This document shows positions 1 through 9,183 of a DNA stretch of 63,147 bases, piece by piece. Numbering within the stretch: position 1 is the first letter of the stretch; each line of letters opens with the position of its first letter. The notes beneath the pieces are model-generated. The model was given only the letters and a program-made list of their open reading frames with translations. It had not been told where the DNA came from and did no database searches. This stretch comes from Prevotella sp. CAG:1320 (lineage in GTDB: Bacteria > Bacteroidota > Bacteroidia > Bacteroidales > Bacteroidaceae): assembly GCA_000435635.1 (NCBI GenBank), contig FR882125.1, positions 63,065 to 126,211 on the forward strand, read 5' to 3'. Position numbers and translations under genes: made by a program.

Positions 1-304
1 GTTTTCCCAGGGCCACGCTCTTCCCGTTGCTTATGGTTACGTTTTTCAATAGCGGATTGTAGCCCACTCCCGTAATGCGCAAAATATATTTGCCATTTGC
101 GGGGGCAGCCACTTTGAACGCGCCTTTCTCGTTACTTATCGTACCAGTAACGAAAGTACTGTCTGTACGTAGCAATTGCACGGTCAGCATCTCTGCGGGT
201 TCGTTGGTGTCTCGGTCAGTTAGTGTGCCGCTGATCATTCTCTCTTGCGCTATTGCCAGGCAGCTCCATGCCATTAGAAACAATAGCAATACGTGTCGTT
301 TCAT
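1..304 (-). CDS. Outer-membrane protein with carboxypeptidase-regulatory-like N-terminal domain (partial)
   Basis: The window edge cuts this gene, leaving the first 101 codons. The ATG is at 304-302. The protein begins MKRHVLLLFLMAWSCLAIAQ, a typical signal peptide ending in AQ, followed by a domain starting near ISGTLTDRDTNEPAEMLTVQ that reads as a carboxypeptidase-D regulatory-like (beta-sandwich) fold. In Bacteroidota that combination usually precedes a TonB-dependent receptor or another large outer-membrane beta-barrel, but the barrel is outside the window, so the full class is inferred. It is transcribed away from aroB. The first two-thirds of the fold (DTNEPAEM, GTISNEKGAFKV, GKYILRITGVGY) are clear. 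Confidence 0.75.
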   Translation of the reverse strand, partial: MKRHVLLLFLMAWSCLAIAQERMISGTLTDRDTNEPAEMLTVQLLRTDSTFVTGTISNEKGAFKVAAPANGKYILRITGVGYNPLLKNVTISNGKSVALGK

Positions 305-424
305 TTTCTGCTCTATTGGTATTTGTCTGCCGTTTAGACGCTATGGCTTCCGCCAAGTTTAACGCCATGCCCCCATTTTTTTCATTTCTTTGCCTTTCCG
401 ACATGAATTTTCAGGTTTTTTCAT

Positions 425-432
425 TAACTTTG
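425..432 (+). promoter_or_regulatory. Bacteroidetes-type -7 box (TAACTTTG) upstream of aroB
   Basis: TAACTTTG matches the Bacteroidetes sigma-A -7 consensus TAnnTTTG in all fixed positions and lies 23 bp before the aroB ATG. I do not see a clean TTTG -33 box at the usual distance, so this is a half-supported promoter. Confidence 0.5.
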
Positions 433-455
433 CATCAATTACCAAGTTATAGCGC

Positions 456-1520
456 ATGCAACAACGTATCATCATATCCCAGCATCTGGAGAGCGAATTG
501 GCCATGGCTCTCGCTGATTGCGAACACGACAAGCTTTTCATACTCACCGACGAGAACACCCGCAGGCATTGTTTGCCTCGTGTCGCCAGTTTCTTTTGCT
601 TAAGAAAAGCGAACGTTATCACCATAGGAGCCAATGACCAGCACAAGACTTTGGACAGCCTGGCCCAGGTGTGGACTCAACTAGGGGAGGGCGGAGCTTC
701 CCGCCACTCTTGCCTTATCAACTTGGGCGGGGGTATGGTGACAGACTTGGGGGGCTTCGCGGCCTCAACCTTCAAGCGAGGCATCAACTTCATCAATATT
801 CCCACCACCCTGCTGGCCATGGTAGACGCTTCGGTGGGAGGAAAGACCGGTGTCAACTTCAGGGGACTGAAAAACGAGATAGGCGTGTTCAACGACTCCC
901 GCTTCGTGATATTGGACACCGCGTTCCTGCATACGCTGAGCCCCGAGGAGATTCGTTCGGGCTATGCCGAGATGCTGAAACACGGGCTTATCTCTGATGT
1001 CTCTATGTGGGCCGCGCTGCTGAACTTCCCCCTGGCCAAGGCGATGGGGCATGACGCTGAGGCCTTGAGGCAATTGCGACAGATGGTGGGAGACTCCGTG
1101 GCGGTGAAGGAGCGCATAGTCAAGGAAGACCCTCACGAGAATGGCATTCGCAAGGCTCTCAACGTGGGCCATACCGTAGGCCACGCTTTTGAGAGTTGGG
1201 CGTTGCGCAGGCAGCCCATTCCCCATGGCGACGCTGTCGCGCTGGGCATCATCGCGGAGCTATACCTTAGTGTCACCAAGTGTGGTTTCCCCACGGAGCG
1301 CATGAGGCAAACCGTGAATTTCATCCGGGAGCATTACGTCCCGCTGCCCATTACGTGCGATGATTACGCTGAACTTCTGGAATTAATGACTCATGACAAG
1401 AAAAACAAGGCGGGTGTCATCAATTTCACTCTCCTGGCAGACGTGGGAGAGCTGCGTGTTAATCAAACCGCCAGCTCGGAGGAAATAAAGGAGGCGTTGG
1501 ATTTCTTCCGAGAGGGATAG
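456..1520 (+). CDS. aroB: 3-dehydroquinate synthase
   Basis: Converts DAHP to 3-dehydroquinate, the second step of the shikimate pathway, in the cytoplasm; needs NAD and a divalent metal. At 354 aa it has the normal family length. Visible motifs are the glycine-rich NAD-binding stretch GGGMVTDLGGFAASTFKRGI, the substrate/metal segment RSGYAEMLKHGLI, and the metal-ligand histidines in NVGHTVGHAFE and HGDAVALG. It stands alone between a divergent outer-membrane gene and a 670-bp repeat-rich gap, so it is probably monocistronic. No other shikimate gene is in the window. Confidence 0.97.
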   Translation: MQQRIIISQHLESELAMALADCEHDKLFILTDENTRRHCLPRVASFFCLRKANVITIGANDQHKTLDSLAQVWTQLGEGGASRHSCLINLGGGMVTDLGGFAASTFKRGINFINIPTTLLAMVDASVGGKTGVNFRGLKNEIGVFNDSRFVILDTAFLHTLSPEEIRSGYAEMLKHGLISDVSMWAALLNFPLAKAMGHDAEALRQLRQMVGDSVAVKERIVKEDPHENGIRKALNVGHTVGHAFESWALRRQPIPHGDAVALGIIAELYLSVTKCGFPTERMRQTVNFIREHYVPLPITCDDYAELLELMTHDKKNKAGVINFTLLADVGELRVNQTASSEEIKEALDFFREG

Positions 1521-1617
1521 CTCTCTGATATATTGCCGTGACTTCGGCGAACCGAGATTCGCGCGAATACACTGTAATTCCCCAGGAGACGCAGCACGCC
1601 ACGCCACGATGAGTTTC

Positions 1618-1889
1618 GGAATAAACCCAATTGCTGATTACGCGCACAAAAAGCCAGTACTACTGACTTTTTCAGGCCTTTATCGTGAATGGGAGGAAAA
1701 GTTTGCGCTTTCTTTCGTTTGAATGCGTTTAATTACATTTTATCGCGTTTTATTTTGGCGTCTCAAGTGCTCTATAGAACAGTTGTCATGGTTTCTATAG
1801 TTCACTTCATGTCATTTCTATAGAGCAGTTGACCCCATTTCTATAGATCACTTGGGAGGTGTTCAGCAGGGCAACTTTGGGGGCATCTG
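1618..1889 (+). repeat. Composite intergenic repeat, copy 1: flank with CAGTAnTACTG and CTATAG site arrays
   Basis: This stretch reappears inverted at 18543-18885, nearly identical base for base (from CGGAATAAACCC to GGGGGCATCTG). It holds one odd palindrome CAGTACTACTG at 1655-1665 and four CTATAG-centred sites starting at 1772, 1795, 1818 and 1841, an exact 23-bp period. The other copy has three more CAGTAnTACTG sites, so this one appears to have lost or never gained three 22-bp units. No open frame here looks like a protein. Confidence 0.85.
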
Positions 1890-1992
1890 AAAACAAGTTA
1901 TTTCGCCCAGGAAAACAAGTTGATTTGCTCCTCAAAATAACTTGTTTCCCTTGGCAAAACAAGTTATTTTCCTGGGCGAAATAACTTGTTTT
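1890..1992 (+). repeat. Five-site 22-bp palindrome array, locus 1
   Basis: Five sites related to AAAACAAGTTATTTCG begin at 1890, 1912, 1934, 1956 and 1978, an exact 22-bp period with about 6-bp variable spacers. The outer 26 bp (1890-1915 and 1967-1992) form a perfect inverted repeat. The same 103-bp block occurs at 18440-18542 in the same orientation with three differences, although the flanking repeat there is inverted. It could act as a hairpin, or as a phased protein-binding array; the sequence alone does not decide. Confidence 0.85.
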
Positions 1993-2014
1993 AATCCAAT
2001 GCGAGTTTCAGGTT

Positions 2015-2134
2015 GATAGGGGCGATGAAAAATTGCCGAGACGCAAGAATACGTCTCAGCAAGCCGCCAAGCCTCCGCCAGTGTCGATTCTATTCGGCAA
2101 TCTTGCTCGCTGAGACGCGAGAACGCCCCTCTAC
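2015..2134. repeat. Imperfect inverted repeat next to the array
   Basis: The left end reads GATAGGGGCG and the right end CGCCCCTCTAC, complementary over the GGGGCG/CGCCCC part, with smaller hairpins inside, for example GAGACG with CGTCTC eight bases apart. It resembles in style the GAGACG-containing elements at 42027 and 52429. It completes the 1521-2190 gap; I see no gene in that gap. Confidence 0.4.
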
Positions 2135-2190
2135 GCTTTGGCAATGACTGAGTTACGCATGACGTGATATGCGCCAAGAGCGTGAAGGAC

Positions 2191-3039
2191 TTACAGGCTG
2201 TCTTTCACCCCGTTCTCCGGGAAGTGCATGCCCGCCGTGACGAGCTTGTTTTCTCTCACGTATTCCACGTATTTCTTGCGTGACTCGATGGCTTGCGTGG
2301 GCTCCATGTCGAAGCTGGGGCAGATGTTGAGGTCTTTTAGCTGCAAGTCAAGACCGTGGAAAAGGTCTCCCGCTATGAAGAGTTTCCCCATTTGGTATAC
2401 CGTGTGGCCTGGCGTGTGGCCTGGCGCAGGCATGGGCTTTATGCCAAGAGGCAAGGCATCGGCATATTGATAGCGTCGCAGCTTGTCGCCATACGCCGCC
2501 ATGGTCTCCATGGCCGCCTTGCCGCCGGCGTTGTCCATGCTCTGCCAGGCGGTATACTCTGCGTCGGGCACATATACTTCCGCTTTCGTGAATACGGGCT
2601 TGCCGTTGTCGGTCATGCCGCCGATGTGGTCGCCGTGGAAGTGGGTTATCACCAGGTAGTCAATGTCTCCAGGCTTCACGCCGATGTCTTTCAGGCGTTT
2701 CAGCAGCATTCCGCCACGTCCCGCTCCGTTGCCCGTGTCGAACAGCGCTTTCTTTCCTTCCGCCTCCACGATGAAGCAACTGACGGAGGAGGGCACTGCG
2801 CCTTCCGGCGAAAGCCTTTCCACCTTGGCGGAATCCGTTTTCCCATAAAACAGTTTGTTGGGCATCCGTTTCTCGCCATCATCGTCACGGATGGTGATGA
2901 GCCTTATTGAGCCAATCTCCATGGTGGTTACGCCTTCCGCTTCTGTCGCAGGCTCTTGTCCTGAAGAAGTCTTGGCGTTACCGCACGAGCAGGCCATGAA
3001 CGTTGCCACGGCGGCTGCCACTAATCTTGTCGCTTTCAT
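2191..3039 (-). CDS. Metallo-beta-lactamase-fold hydrolase, lipoprotein
   Basis: A 282-aa zinc hydrolase of unknown substrate. The N-terminus MKATRLVAAAVATFMACSCG carries a hydrophobic segment and a lipobox-like cysteine (C17 or C19), so export and lipid anchoring are likely. The zinc-binding motif HFHGDH is at residues 133-138; downstream ligands appear in PGHTPGHT and AGDLFHG. The fold family includes lactonases, glyoxalase II and many unknowns, and nothing nearby fixes its substrate. It is transcribed in the same direction as gltD but 94 bp downstream with its own TATCTTTG box at 3065-3072, so it is probably a separate unit. Confidence 0.88.
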   Translation of the reverse strand: MKATRLVAAAVATFMACSCGNAKTSSGQEPATEAEGVTTMEIGSIRLITIRDDDGEKRMPNKLFYGKTDSAKVERLSPEGAVPSSVSCFIVEAEGKKALFDTGNGAGRGGMLLKRLKDIGVKPGDIDYLVITHFHGDHIGGMTDNGKPVFTKAEVYVPDAEYTAWQSMDNAGGKAAMETMAAYGDKLRRYQYADALPLGIKPMPAPGHTPGHTVYQMGKLFIAGDLFHGLDLQLKDLNICPSFDMEPTQAIESRKKYVEYVRENKLVTAGMHFPENGVKDSL

Positions 3040-3064
3040 ATGTCTTAAGATTTGAATAACACGT

Positions 3065-3072
3065 CAAAGATA
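3065..3072 (-). promoter_or_regulatory. -7 box TATCTTTG upstream of the MBL-fold gene
   Basis: On the minus strand TATCTTTG matches TAnnTTTG exactly. A TTCG at 3094-3091, 18 bp upstream, is a plausible weak -33 box. The ATG at 3039 would then have a leader of about 20 bases. Confidence 0.5.
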
Positions 3073-3133
3073 AGCATAAAAAGCGAAACCCGAAAACGTG
3101 AGGCGGAAAACCAGCGGTTATCGTAAATACCTC

Positions 3134-4480
3134 TTATTCCGAGGATAGATATTTGTCTACCCGAAGTGCGGCATCACGTCCGCTAGCCATGGCGCGAACC
3201 ACGAGCGACGCTCCGTTGGCCGCGTCTCCTGCCACGAACACGTTTGGGGCGAATGGCGGAAGTTGTGGTTTCAGGAAGCCCATGGCCAATAACACGATGT
3301 CGGCTTTTATCATTTCAGGCTTGCCCACGGCCTCCATGATGGGGCGACCTCCTTTCGGGTTGGCTTTCCAGGCGATTTCCTGCACTTCCGCGCCCGTTAC
3401 CTTTCCGTCTTTGCCCGCGAATCGCAACGTGTTGAGGTTCCATCGGCGTACGCATCCCTCCTCGTGGCTAGAGGTGGTCTTGAGCGTGCGTGGCCATTCG
3501 GGCCATGGATGTTGCGGGTCGTCGGGGCCTTCGACGGGCTTTGGCATAATCTCGATTTGCGTTACGCTGCGACAACCCTGACGGTGGGCGGTGCCAATAC
3601 AGTCGCTGCCAGTGTCTCCTCCACCGATGACAAGCACGTCTTTCCCTTTGGCGTTGACCAGTTTCTCGATCGGGACTTCCGCGCCAGCCAGTATCCGGTT
3701 TTGTTGGGATAGCATGTCGAGGGCGAAGTGGATTCCTTTTAAGTCCCTGCCAGGAACCGCGAGGTCTCGGGCTTCGGGCGTTCCCGTGGCTATGACATAA
3801 GCGTCGAATTGGGCGGGCAGATGCTCCAGGTCGATGGAGGCGTTGAATTTGAACTCAATTCCCTCAGCGCGCAGGATATCCATGCGGCGGTTGATGATGG
3901 CCTTGTTGAGCTTGAAGTTGGGAATGCCATAGCGCAGCAGGCCACCAGCGTCTTCGTTCTTGTCGAACAGGGTTACGGCATAGCCCATAAGGTTGAGTCT
4001 GTTGGCGGCTACAAGCCCGGCAGGGCCTGCCCCTATTACGGCGACACGTCTTCCGTTGCGTTTAGGGTGGTGGATATGGATGTAGTTCTCTGTGAAAGCG
4101 TGTTCCGTGATGGCCGCCTCGTTTTCCCGGTTGGTGGTGGGTTCATGTTCCGCGAGGTTTAGCACGCACGCTTTTTCGCAGAGCGCGGGGCAGACACGTC
4201 CCGTAAACTCAGGGAAATCGTTTGTGGCGTTAAGCAGCCGATAGGCAAGTTCCCAGTTTCCCCGATAGAGGGCATCGTTCCATTCTGGCGGGCGATTGCC
4301 CAGCGGGCATGCCCAGTGGCAGAAAGGCACGCCGCAATCCATGCAGCGTGCGGCCTGAAGGCGGCGGTCACTGGAGTTGAGGGTTTGTTCTACCTCGCCG
4401 AAATCGTGTATTCGGTCATGTACGGGGCGGTATCCCGCCTCTTTGCGATGTATGGTCAAGAATGCTTTGGGGTCTCCCAT
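3134..4480 (-). CDS. gltD: Glutamate synthase small subunit (NADPH)
   Basis: The beta subunit of NADPH-GOGAT passes electrons from NADPH through FAD and Fe-S clusters to the large subunit, where glutamine and 2-oxoglutarate become two glutamates. The 448-aa length is normal. The N-terminal cluster cysteines are C46, C49, C54 and C58 (CMDCGVPFCHWACP). The FAD-binding GAGPAGLVAANRL and the NADPH-binding IGGGDTGSDCIG follow in the usual order. It lies 73 bp downstream of gltB on the same strand and is almost certainly cotranscribed with it. Confidence 0.96.
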   Translation of the reverse strand: MGDPKAFLTIHRKEAGYRPVHDRIHDFGEVEQTLNSSDRRLQAARCMDCGVPFCHWACPLGNRPPEWNDALYRGNWELAYRLLNATNDFPEFTGRVCPALCEKACVLNLAEHEPTTNRENEAAITEHAFTENYIHIHHPKRNGRRVAVIGAGPAGLVAANRLNLMGYAVTLFDKNEDAGGLLRYGIPNFKLNKAIINRRMDILRAEGIEFKFNASIDLEHLPAQFDAYVIATGTPEARDLAVPGRDLKGIHFALDMLSQQNRILAGAEVPIEKLVNAKGKDVLVIGGGDTGSDCIGTAHRQGCRSVTQIEIMPKPVEGPDDPQHPWPEWPRTLKTTSSHEEGCVRRWNLNTLRFAGKDGKVTGAEVQEIAWKANPKGGRPIMEAVGKPEMIKADIVLLAMGFLKPQLPPFAPNVFVAGDAANGASLVVRAMASGRDAALRVDKYLSSE

Positions 4481-4553
4481 GATGATAATAGTTTAATTTA
4501 ATGATATTGACGTGTTGTCTCATTCCCGTGGTTACAGGTCGTTTTCGCTTTTG

Positions 4554-7500
4554 TCAATAGTCTCGTTGCATGTCGGCTATTTTCTGTTGCAGTTTTTTCA
4601 CCTGTTCTTCCTGCAGTACGCGCTTATATTCTATAGGCACTACCTGGATGAAGTCCTCTACGTAGCGAGGCCAGTCGTCAAGCATTTGGCGGGCTAGCTT
4701 GGAGCCGGTGTACAGGTAATGCTGCCGGATAAGTTCGTGCAGTTCCTTGCGGTAGGAGTTTTCTTCCACCAAGTTGATTTCCACCATGTCCATATTGCAG
4801 AAGTAGTCGAAGTCGTGCTGTTTGTCCCAAACATAGGCCACGCCACCGCTCATGCCTGCGGCGAAGTTCCTTCCCGTTTGTCCCAATACCACGACACGGC
4901 CTCCTGTCATATATTCACAGCAGTGGTCTCCCGCGCCTTCCACGACGGCGATGGCTCCTGAGTTGCGCACGGCGAAACGTTCACCCACCTTTCCGTTGAC
5001 GTATAGCTCGCCAGAGGTAGCTCCATACAGTCCTGTATTGCCGGCGATGGTGTTGTCTTCCGCATTGAAATTGCTGCGCACGGGCGGCAAAATGGCGATG
5101 CGTCCCCCGCTTAGTCCTTTGGCGAAGTAGTCATTGGCCTCGCCCTCAAGCTTGAAATTCACGCCTTTCACGAGGAATGCGCCGAAGCTTTGGCCTGCGC
5201 TTCCCTTGAATTTGACGTTGATGGTGGAATCGGGCAGTCCTTCTTCACCATACGTTGAGGCTATCAGCCCGCTGAGCATCGCACCCGTGGCGCGGTCGGT
5301 GTTCTTGATGGCATAGTCCAGGTTTACTTCTTCCCCTTTTGTCACTGCCCGCTGCGCCGAAAGTATAATGGAATGGTCGAGCGCGCCGGTTAAGTCGTGC
5401 GCCTGTTCCGCGGTGTGGCATAGCGATTGCTTCCCGCTTTCCTTGAAAAGCAATCGGGTGAAGTCCAGCGTCGCGGCTTTGCTTCCTTTCGCGGTGGCTT
5501 TCGGCACGATCAGCTCGGTATGGCCTACGATGTCGTCAAGTTTGGTGAACCCCATCTCGGCCAGGTAGCCCCGCACTTCTTCGGCCAGGAACGTGAAATA
5601 GTTGACAAGGTATTGGTACTTGCCCATGAAATGTTGGCGAAGCTCAGGGTTTTGCGTAGTAACCCCTAATGGGCAGGTATTTTGGTTGCATTTGCGTATC
5701 ATCACACATCCAAGCACGATGAGCAGCAACGTGCCGAAGCCAAATTCTTCCGCGCCCAGCAATGCCATGAGCACGATGTCCCGCCCCGTCTTCAGTTGTC
5801 CGTCCACTTGCAATCGCACATTTCCTCGCAATCCGTTTTTCACCAAGGTCTGTTGTGCCTCGCTTAATCCTATCTCGGGTGATATGCCCGCGAAGCGCAT
5901 GCTGGACACAGGGCTGGCGCCTGTTCCGCCTTCAGCGCCCGAAATGACAATAAGGTCGGCTTTTGCCTTGGCCACTCCTGCCGCGATGGTGCCCACGCCG
6001 CTCTCGGCCACCAGCTTTACGCTGATCGCAGCTTTGGGATTTACGTTCTTTAGATCGAAGATGAGTTGCGCCAGGTCTTCGATGGAATAAATGTCGTGAT
6101 GGGGTGGTGGTGAGATGAGCGAGATGCCAGGTATGGAGTGGCGCGTCTTGGCAATCACCTCGTCAACCTTGAACCCCGGTAATTGTCCTCCTTCGCCAGG
6201 CTTCGCGCCTTGCGCCACCTTGATTTGTATCTCCTCGGCGTTTACCAAGTATTCCGTTGTCACGCCAAAGCGCCCAGACGCCACTTGTTTTGTTTTGCTG
6301 GAAAGCGAGATGCCGTTTACCTCAGCGTGGAACCGCTTGTTGTCCTCGCCGCCTTCTCCCGTGTTCGAGCGAGTGCCCAGTTTGTTCATGGCCAGGCAAA
6401 TGGCTTCATGGGCTTCCTTGGAGAGCGCGCCGAAACTCATGGCACCTGCCACGAAGTGTTTCACGATGGCGCTTACAGGTTCCACCTTGTCAATCTCGAC
6501 AGGATTGGCGGTGCGCTTGAAATCGAAGAAGTCACGGATAAAGATGGCGTCCGTTTTCTCGTCCGCCAGTTTGGTGAACTCTTTGTATTTCTGATAATTG
6601 CCGGTTCTTGTGGCAATTTGAAGCGTTGCGATAGTTTCGGGATTCCATGCATGCCTTATTCCGTCTTTCCGGAAGTGGAACTGACCGAGGTTGGGGAGGA
6701 AATCGGGAGCGGAGTCTTCGGTAAAGCCCGCGTCATGCATGGCGATAGCGTCACGGGCAATTGTCTCCAGGCCGATACCGCCGATGGTAGACGTTTTTGT
6801 GCCGAAGTATGCCTTGAGCAAACTTTCCGACAAGCCAATGGCCTCGAATATCTTGGCCCCGCGATAAGAGCGAATTGTGGAGATACCCATCTTGGCCATG
6901 ATTTTCAGCAGGGCCTTTTTCATGGCGTTGATATAGTTGGCTTCCGCTGTCTCGTAGTTTTCTTGCACTTTCTTGCGTCTCACGAGGTCGTCCAAAACGG
7001 CAAATACCATGTAAGGACATATGGCGGAAGCGCCATATCCCAATAAGAGGGCGGCATGCATAGGCTCGCGTATTTCGCCACTCTCTACGATTAAGGCGGT
7101 CTGCACCCGTTTCCCCGCCGAGATGAGGTAATGATGTACGGCGCTTACGGCCAACAATGACGGGATGGCTGCATGTGTTTGGTCGATGTCACGATCGGAA
7201 AGGATGATATAGTTGTAACCCTCGTCTACGCTGCGGGCGGCCTCCTTGCATAGGTGGTCGATGGCGAGCCGTAATCCGTCTTCGCCTTTTTCGCGTTCGA
7301 AGAGCATTGGAAGTTTTACCGTGTTGAATCCTTTGTAACGGATGTTGCACAGGATATCGAGCTGCGTGTTGTTCAATATGGGATGAGGCAGTCGCACCAT
7401 CTTGCAGTTGGAAGCGTCAGGGCGAAGTATTCCAGAGCCAACACGGCCGATGTATTCCGTGAGCGACATGACGAGATTCTCTCTGATAGAGTCTATGGCG

Positions 7501-9032
7501 GGATTCGTCACTTGGGCGAATTGTTGGCGGAAATAGTTGAATAGCGGTTGAGGACGTTCACTTAGCACAGCCAAAGGCGTGTCGTTTCCCATAGCCGCTG
7601 TAGCTTCTTGGCCGTTGACGCACATGGGCACGATGATGTTGTCTATGTCTTCCGCTCCGAAGCCGAAGGCCAATTCCTTTCGAAGCAGGTCGTTGACGGA
7701 ATTGTCTATCTTTCGTCCGCTTTTCAGTTTTTCCAGCTGTATGCGATTCGTTGACAGCCATTGGCGATAAGGATGCTCGGTGGCGAGCCGCTCTTTTATC
7801 TCTCCATCATAGTAAATCTTCCCTTCTTGTGTGTCAATAAGCAAGATCTTGCCAGGTTGCAGGCGTCCTTTTTCCGCGATTTCAGAAGGTTCAAAGTCCA
7901 TTACGCCTACTTCCGAGGCTACTACCATCGTATCGTTCTTTGTGATGGTATAGCGTGCGGGGCGCAGGCCGTTACGGTCTAGCATGCCTCCGGCGTAACG
8001 TCCATCGCTGAAGAGCAGCGCGGCGGGGCCATCCCAAGGTTCCATCAGGATGGAATGGTATTCATAAAAGGCTTTCAGGTCTTCTGATATGGGATTTTTG
8101 TCATTGAAACTTTCGGGTATCATCAAAGCCATGGCATGGGGCAGGGACAGTCCTGACATCACGAAGAACTCAAACACGTTGTCCAGGCTCGCCGAGTCGC
8201 TCATGTTTGGTTGTATAATAGGTGAGATGTCCTTGATATCACCGATGGCTTCGGAACTCAGCACGCTCTCCCTGGCTTGCATCCATCCCCTGTTTCCCCT
8301 GATGGTGTTGATTTCTCCGTTGTGGGCCAATAGGCGAAACGGTTGTGCCAGGCTCCAGGTGGGAAAAGTGTTGGTGGAGAAACGGGAATGCACCACCGCG
8401 AGTCCACTGGTGAAATATTTATTGGTTAAATCGGGAAAATACTGTCGGAGTTGCAGACTCGACAACATTCCTTTATATATTATGGTGTGAGAGGAGAGTG
8501 AACAAATATAGAAATCCTCGTCATTTATCCGTCGCTCAATACGTTTGCGGATAAGGTAAAGGGTGCGTTCGAACGTAGACACACGCTCATCACTGACACC
8601 AGTCACGAACAATTGCTTGATGTCTGGCTCACTGCTCAATGCCGTCTCGCCCAGGCAGGTTGGATTTGTCGGTACATTGCGCAGGTGCGTCAGTGACAAT
8701 CCTTCACGCTCTATCTCTTCTATTATCACGCTTAGGATGTCCTGTTGGCGTTTCTTGTTTTTGGGTAGGAAAACAATACCTGTTCCATACTTTCCCTTTT
8801 CTGGTACGGGTATGCCCTGCAGCAATATAAACTCATGCGGTATCTGCAGCAATATGCCTGCGCCATCACCGGTCTTGTTATCTGCGCCTTCGGCTCCGCG
8901 ATGCCGCATGTTTTCCAATACTTTCAAGGCGTTGTCCACCAATTCGTGACTTTTGTTCCCGTGGATGTTGACTACCATTCCAACACCACAGGCATCATGC
9001 TCGTAAGCTCTTTCATATAATCCGTTTCTCAT
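4554..9032 (-). CDS. gltB: Glutamate synthase large subunit
   Basis: The 1492-aa alpha subunit of GOGAT. An N-terminal class II glutamine amidotransferase domain begins at Cys15 (HDACGVGMVVN), implying removal of a 14-residue propeptide to expose the nucleophile. The FMN-binding synthase domain contains GGEDNKRF, GQLPGFKVDEVIAKTR and GGTGASPVSSMR; the 3Fe-4S cysteines are in CVMIRKCNQNTCPLG. The C-terminal GXGXG beta-helix holds repeated G-rich turns (GNTGLYGATSGELYVNG, GGRVVVLGQTGRNFAAGMSG). It sits between the glutamine synthetase gene and gltD, giving a complete GS-GOGAT set. All key residues I can check are present. Confidence 0.97.
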   Translation of the reverse strand: MRNGLYERAYEHDACGVGMVVNIHGNKSHELVDNALKVLENMRHRGAEGADNKTGDGAGILLQIPHEFILLQGIPVPEKGKYGTGIVFLPKNKKRQQDILSVIIEEIEREGLSLTHLRNVPTNPTCLGETALSSEPDIKQLFVTGVSDERVSTFERTLYLIRKRIERRINDEDFYICSLSSHTIIYKGMLSSLQLRQYFPDLTNKYFTSGLAVVHSRFSTNTFPTWSLAQPFRLLAHNGEINTIRGNRGWMQARESVLSSEAIGDIKDISPIIQPNMSDSASLDNVFEFFVMSGLSLPHAMALMIPESFNDKNPISEDLKAFYEYHSILMEPWDGPAALLFSDGRYAGGMLDRNGLRPARYTITKNDTMVVASEVGVMDFEPSEIAEKGRLQPGKILLIDTQEGKIYYDGEIKERLATEHPYRQWLSTNRIQLEKLKSGRKIDNSVNDLLRKELAFGFGAEDIDNIIVPMCVNGQEATAAMGNDTPLAVLSERPQPLFNYFRQQFAQVTNPAIDSIRENLVMSLTEYIGRVGSGILRPDASNCKMVRLPHPILNNTQLDILCNIRYKGFNTVKLPMLFEREKGEDGLRLAIDHLCKEAARSVDEGYNYIILSDRDIDQTHAAIPSLLAVSAVHHYLISAGKRVQTALIVESGEIREPMHAALLLGYGASAICPYMVFAVLDDLVRRKKVQENYETAEANYINAMKKALLKIMAKMGISTIRSYRGAKIFEAIGLSESLLKAYFGTKTSTIGGIGLETIARDAIAMHDAGFTEDSAPDFLPNLGQFHFRKDGIRHAWNPETIATLQIATRTGNYQKYKEFTKLADEKTDAIFIRDFFDFKRTANPVEIDKVEPVSAIVKHFVAGAMSFGALSKEAHEAICLAMNKLGTRSNTGEGGEDNKRFHAEVNGISLSSKTKQVASGRFGVTTEYLVNAEEIQIKVAQGAKPGEGGQLPGFKVDEVIAKTRHSIPGISLISPPPHHDIYSIEDLAQLIFDLKNVNPKAAISVKLVAESGVGTIAAGVAKAKADLIVISGAEGGTGASPVSSMRFAGISPEIGLSEAQQTLVKNGLRGNVRLQVDGQLKTGRDIVLMALLGAEEFGFGTLLLIVLGCVMIRKCNQNTCPLGVTTQNPELRQHFMGKYQYLVNYFTFLAEEVRGYLAEMGFTKLDDIVGHTELIVPKATAKGSKAATLDFTRLLFKESGKQSLCHTAEQAHDLTGALDHSIILSAQRAVTKGEEVNLDYAIKNTDRATGAMLSGLIASTYGEEGLPDSTINVKFKGSAGQSFGAFLVKGVNFKLEGEANDYFAKGLSGGRIAILPPVRSNFNAEDNTIAGNTGLYGATSGELYVNGKVGERFAVRNSGAIAVVEGAGDHCCEYMTGGRVVVLGQTGRNFAAGMSGGVAYVWDKQHDFDYFCNMDMVEINLVEENSYRKELHELIRQHYLYTGSKLARQMLDDWPRYVEDFIQVVPIEYKRVLQEEQVKKLQQKIADMQRDY

Positions 9033-9183
9033 TTTCCTATTTCTGTTTTAACTATTATAATATGTGATAAAAGGGCACAGCCCGACTTCACAGTCCTCTG
9101 CGCCCGAATTTTGCAGTAAAAGTATTATTTATAAAGCTAGCTTGTGCATATATGCTCTTATTTATCTAACAAGACGCTACGTG

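Noticed and set aside
1890..1992. CRISPR-like array of repeats and short spacers
   Set aside because: Units are only 22 bp with 6-bp spacers, far below CRISPR spacer length; there are no cas genes, and the same spacers recur in the copy at 18440.
1932..2177. A short minus-strand protein in the first repeat region
   Set aside because: It reads through palindromic repeats, lacks a ribosome-binding site and has no counterpart at the inverted copy.
6183..7046. A 287-residue plus-strand open frame inside gltB
   Set aside because: A shadow of the large, intact gltB frame with no family features.
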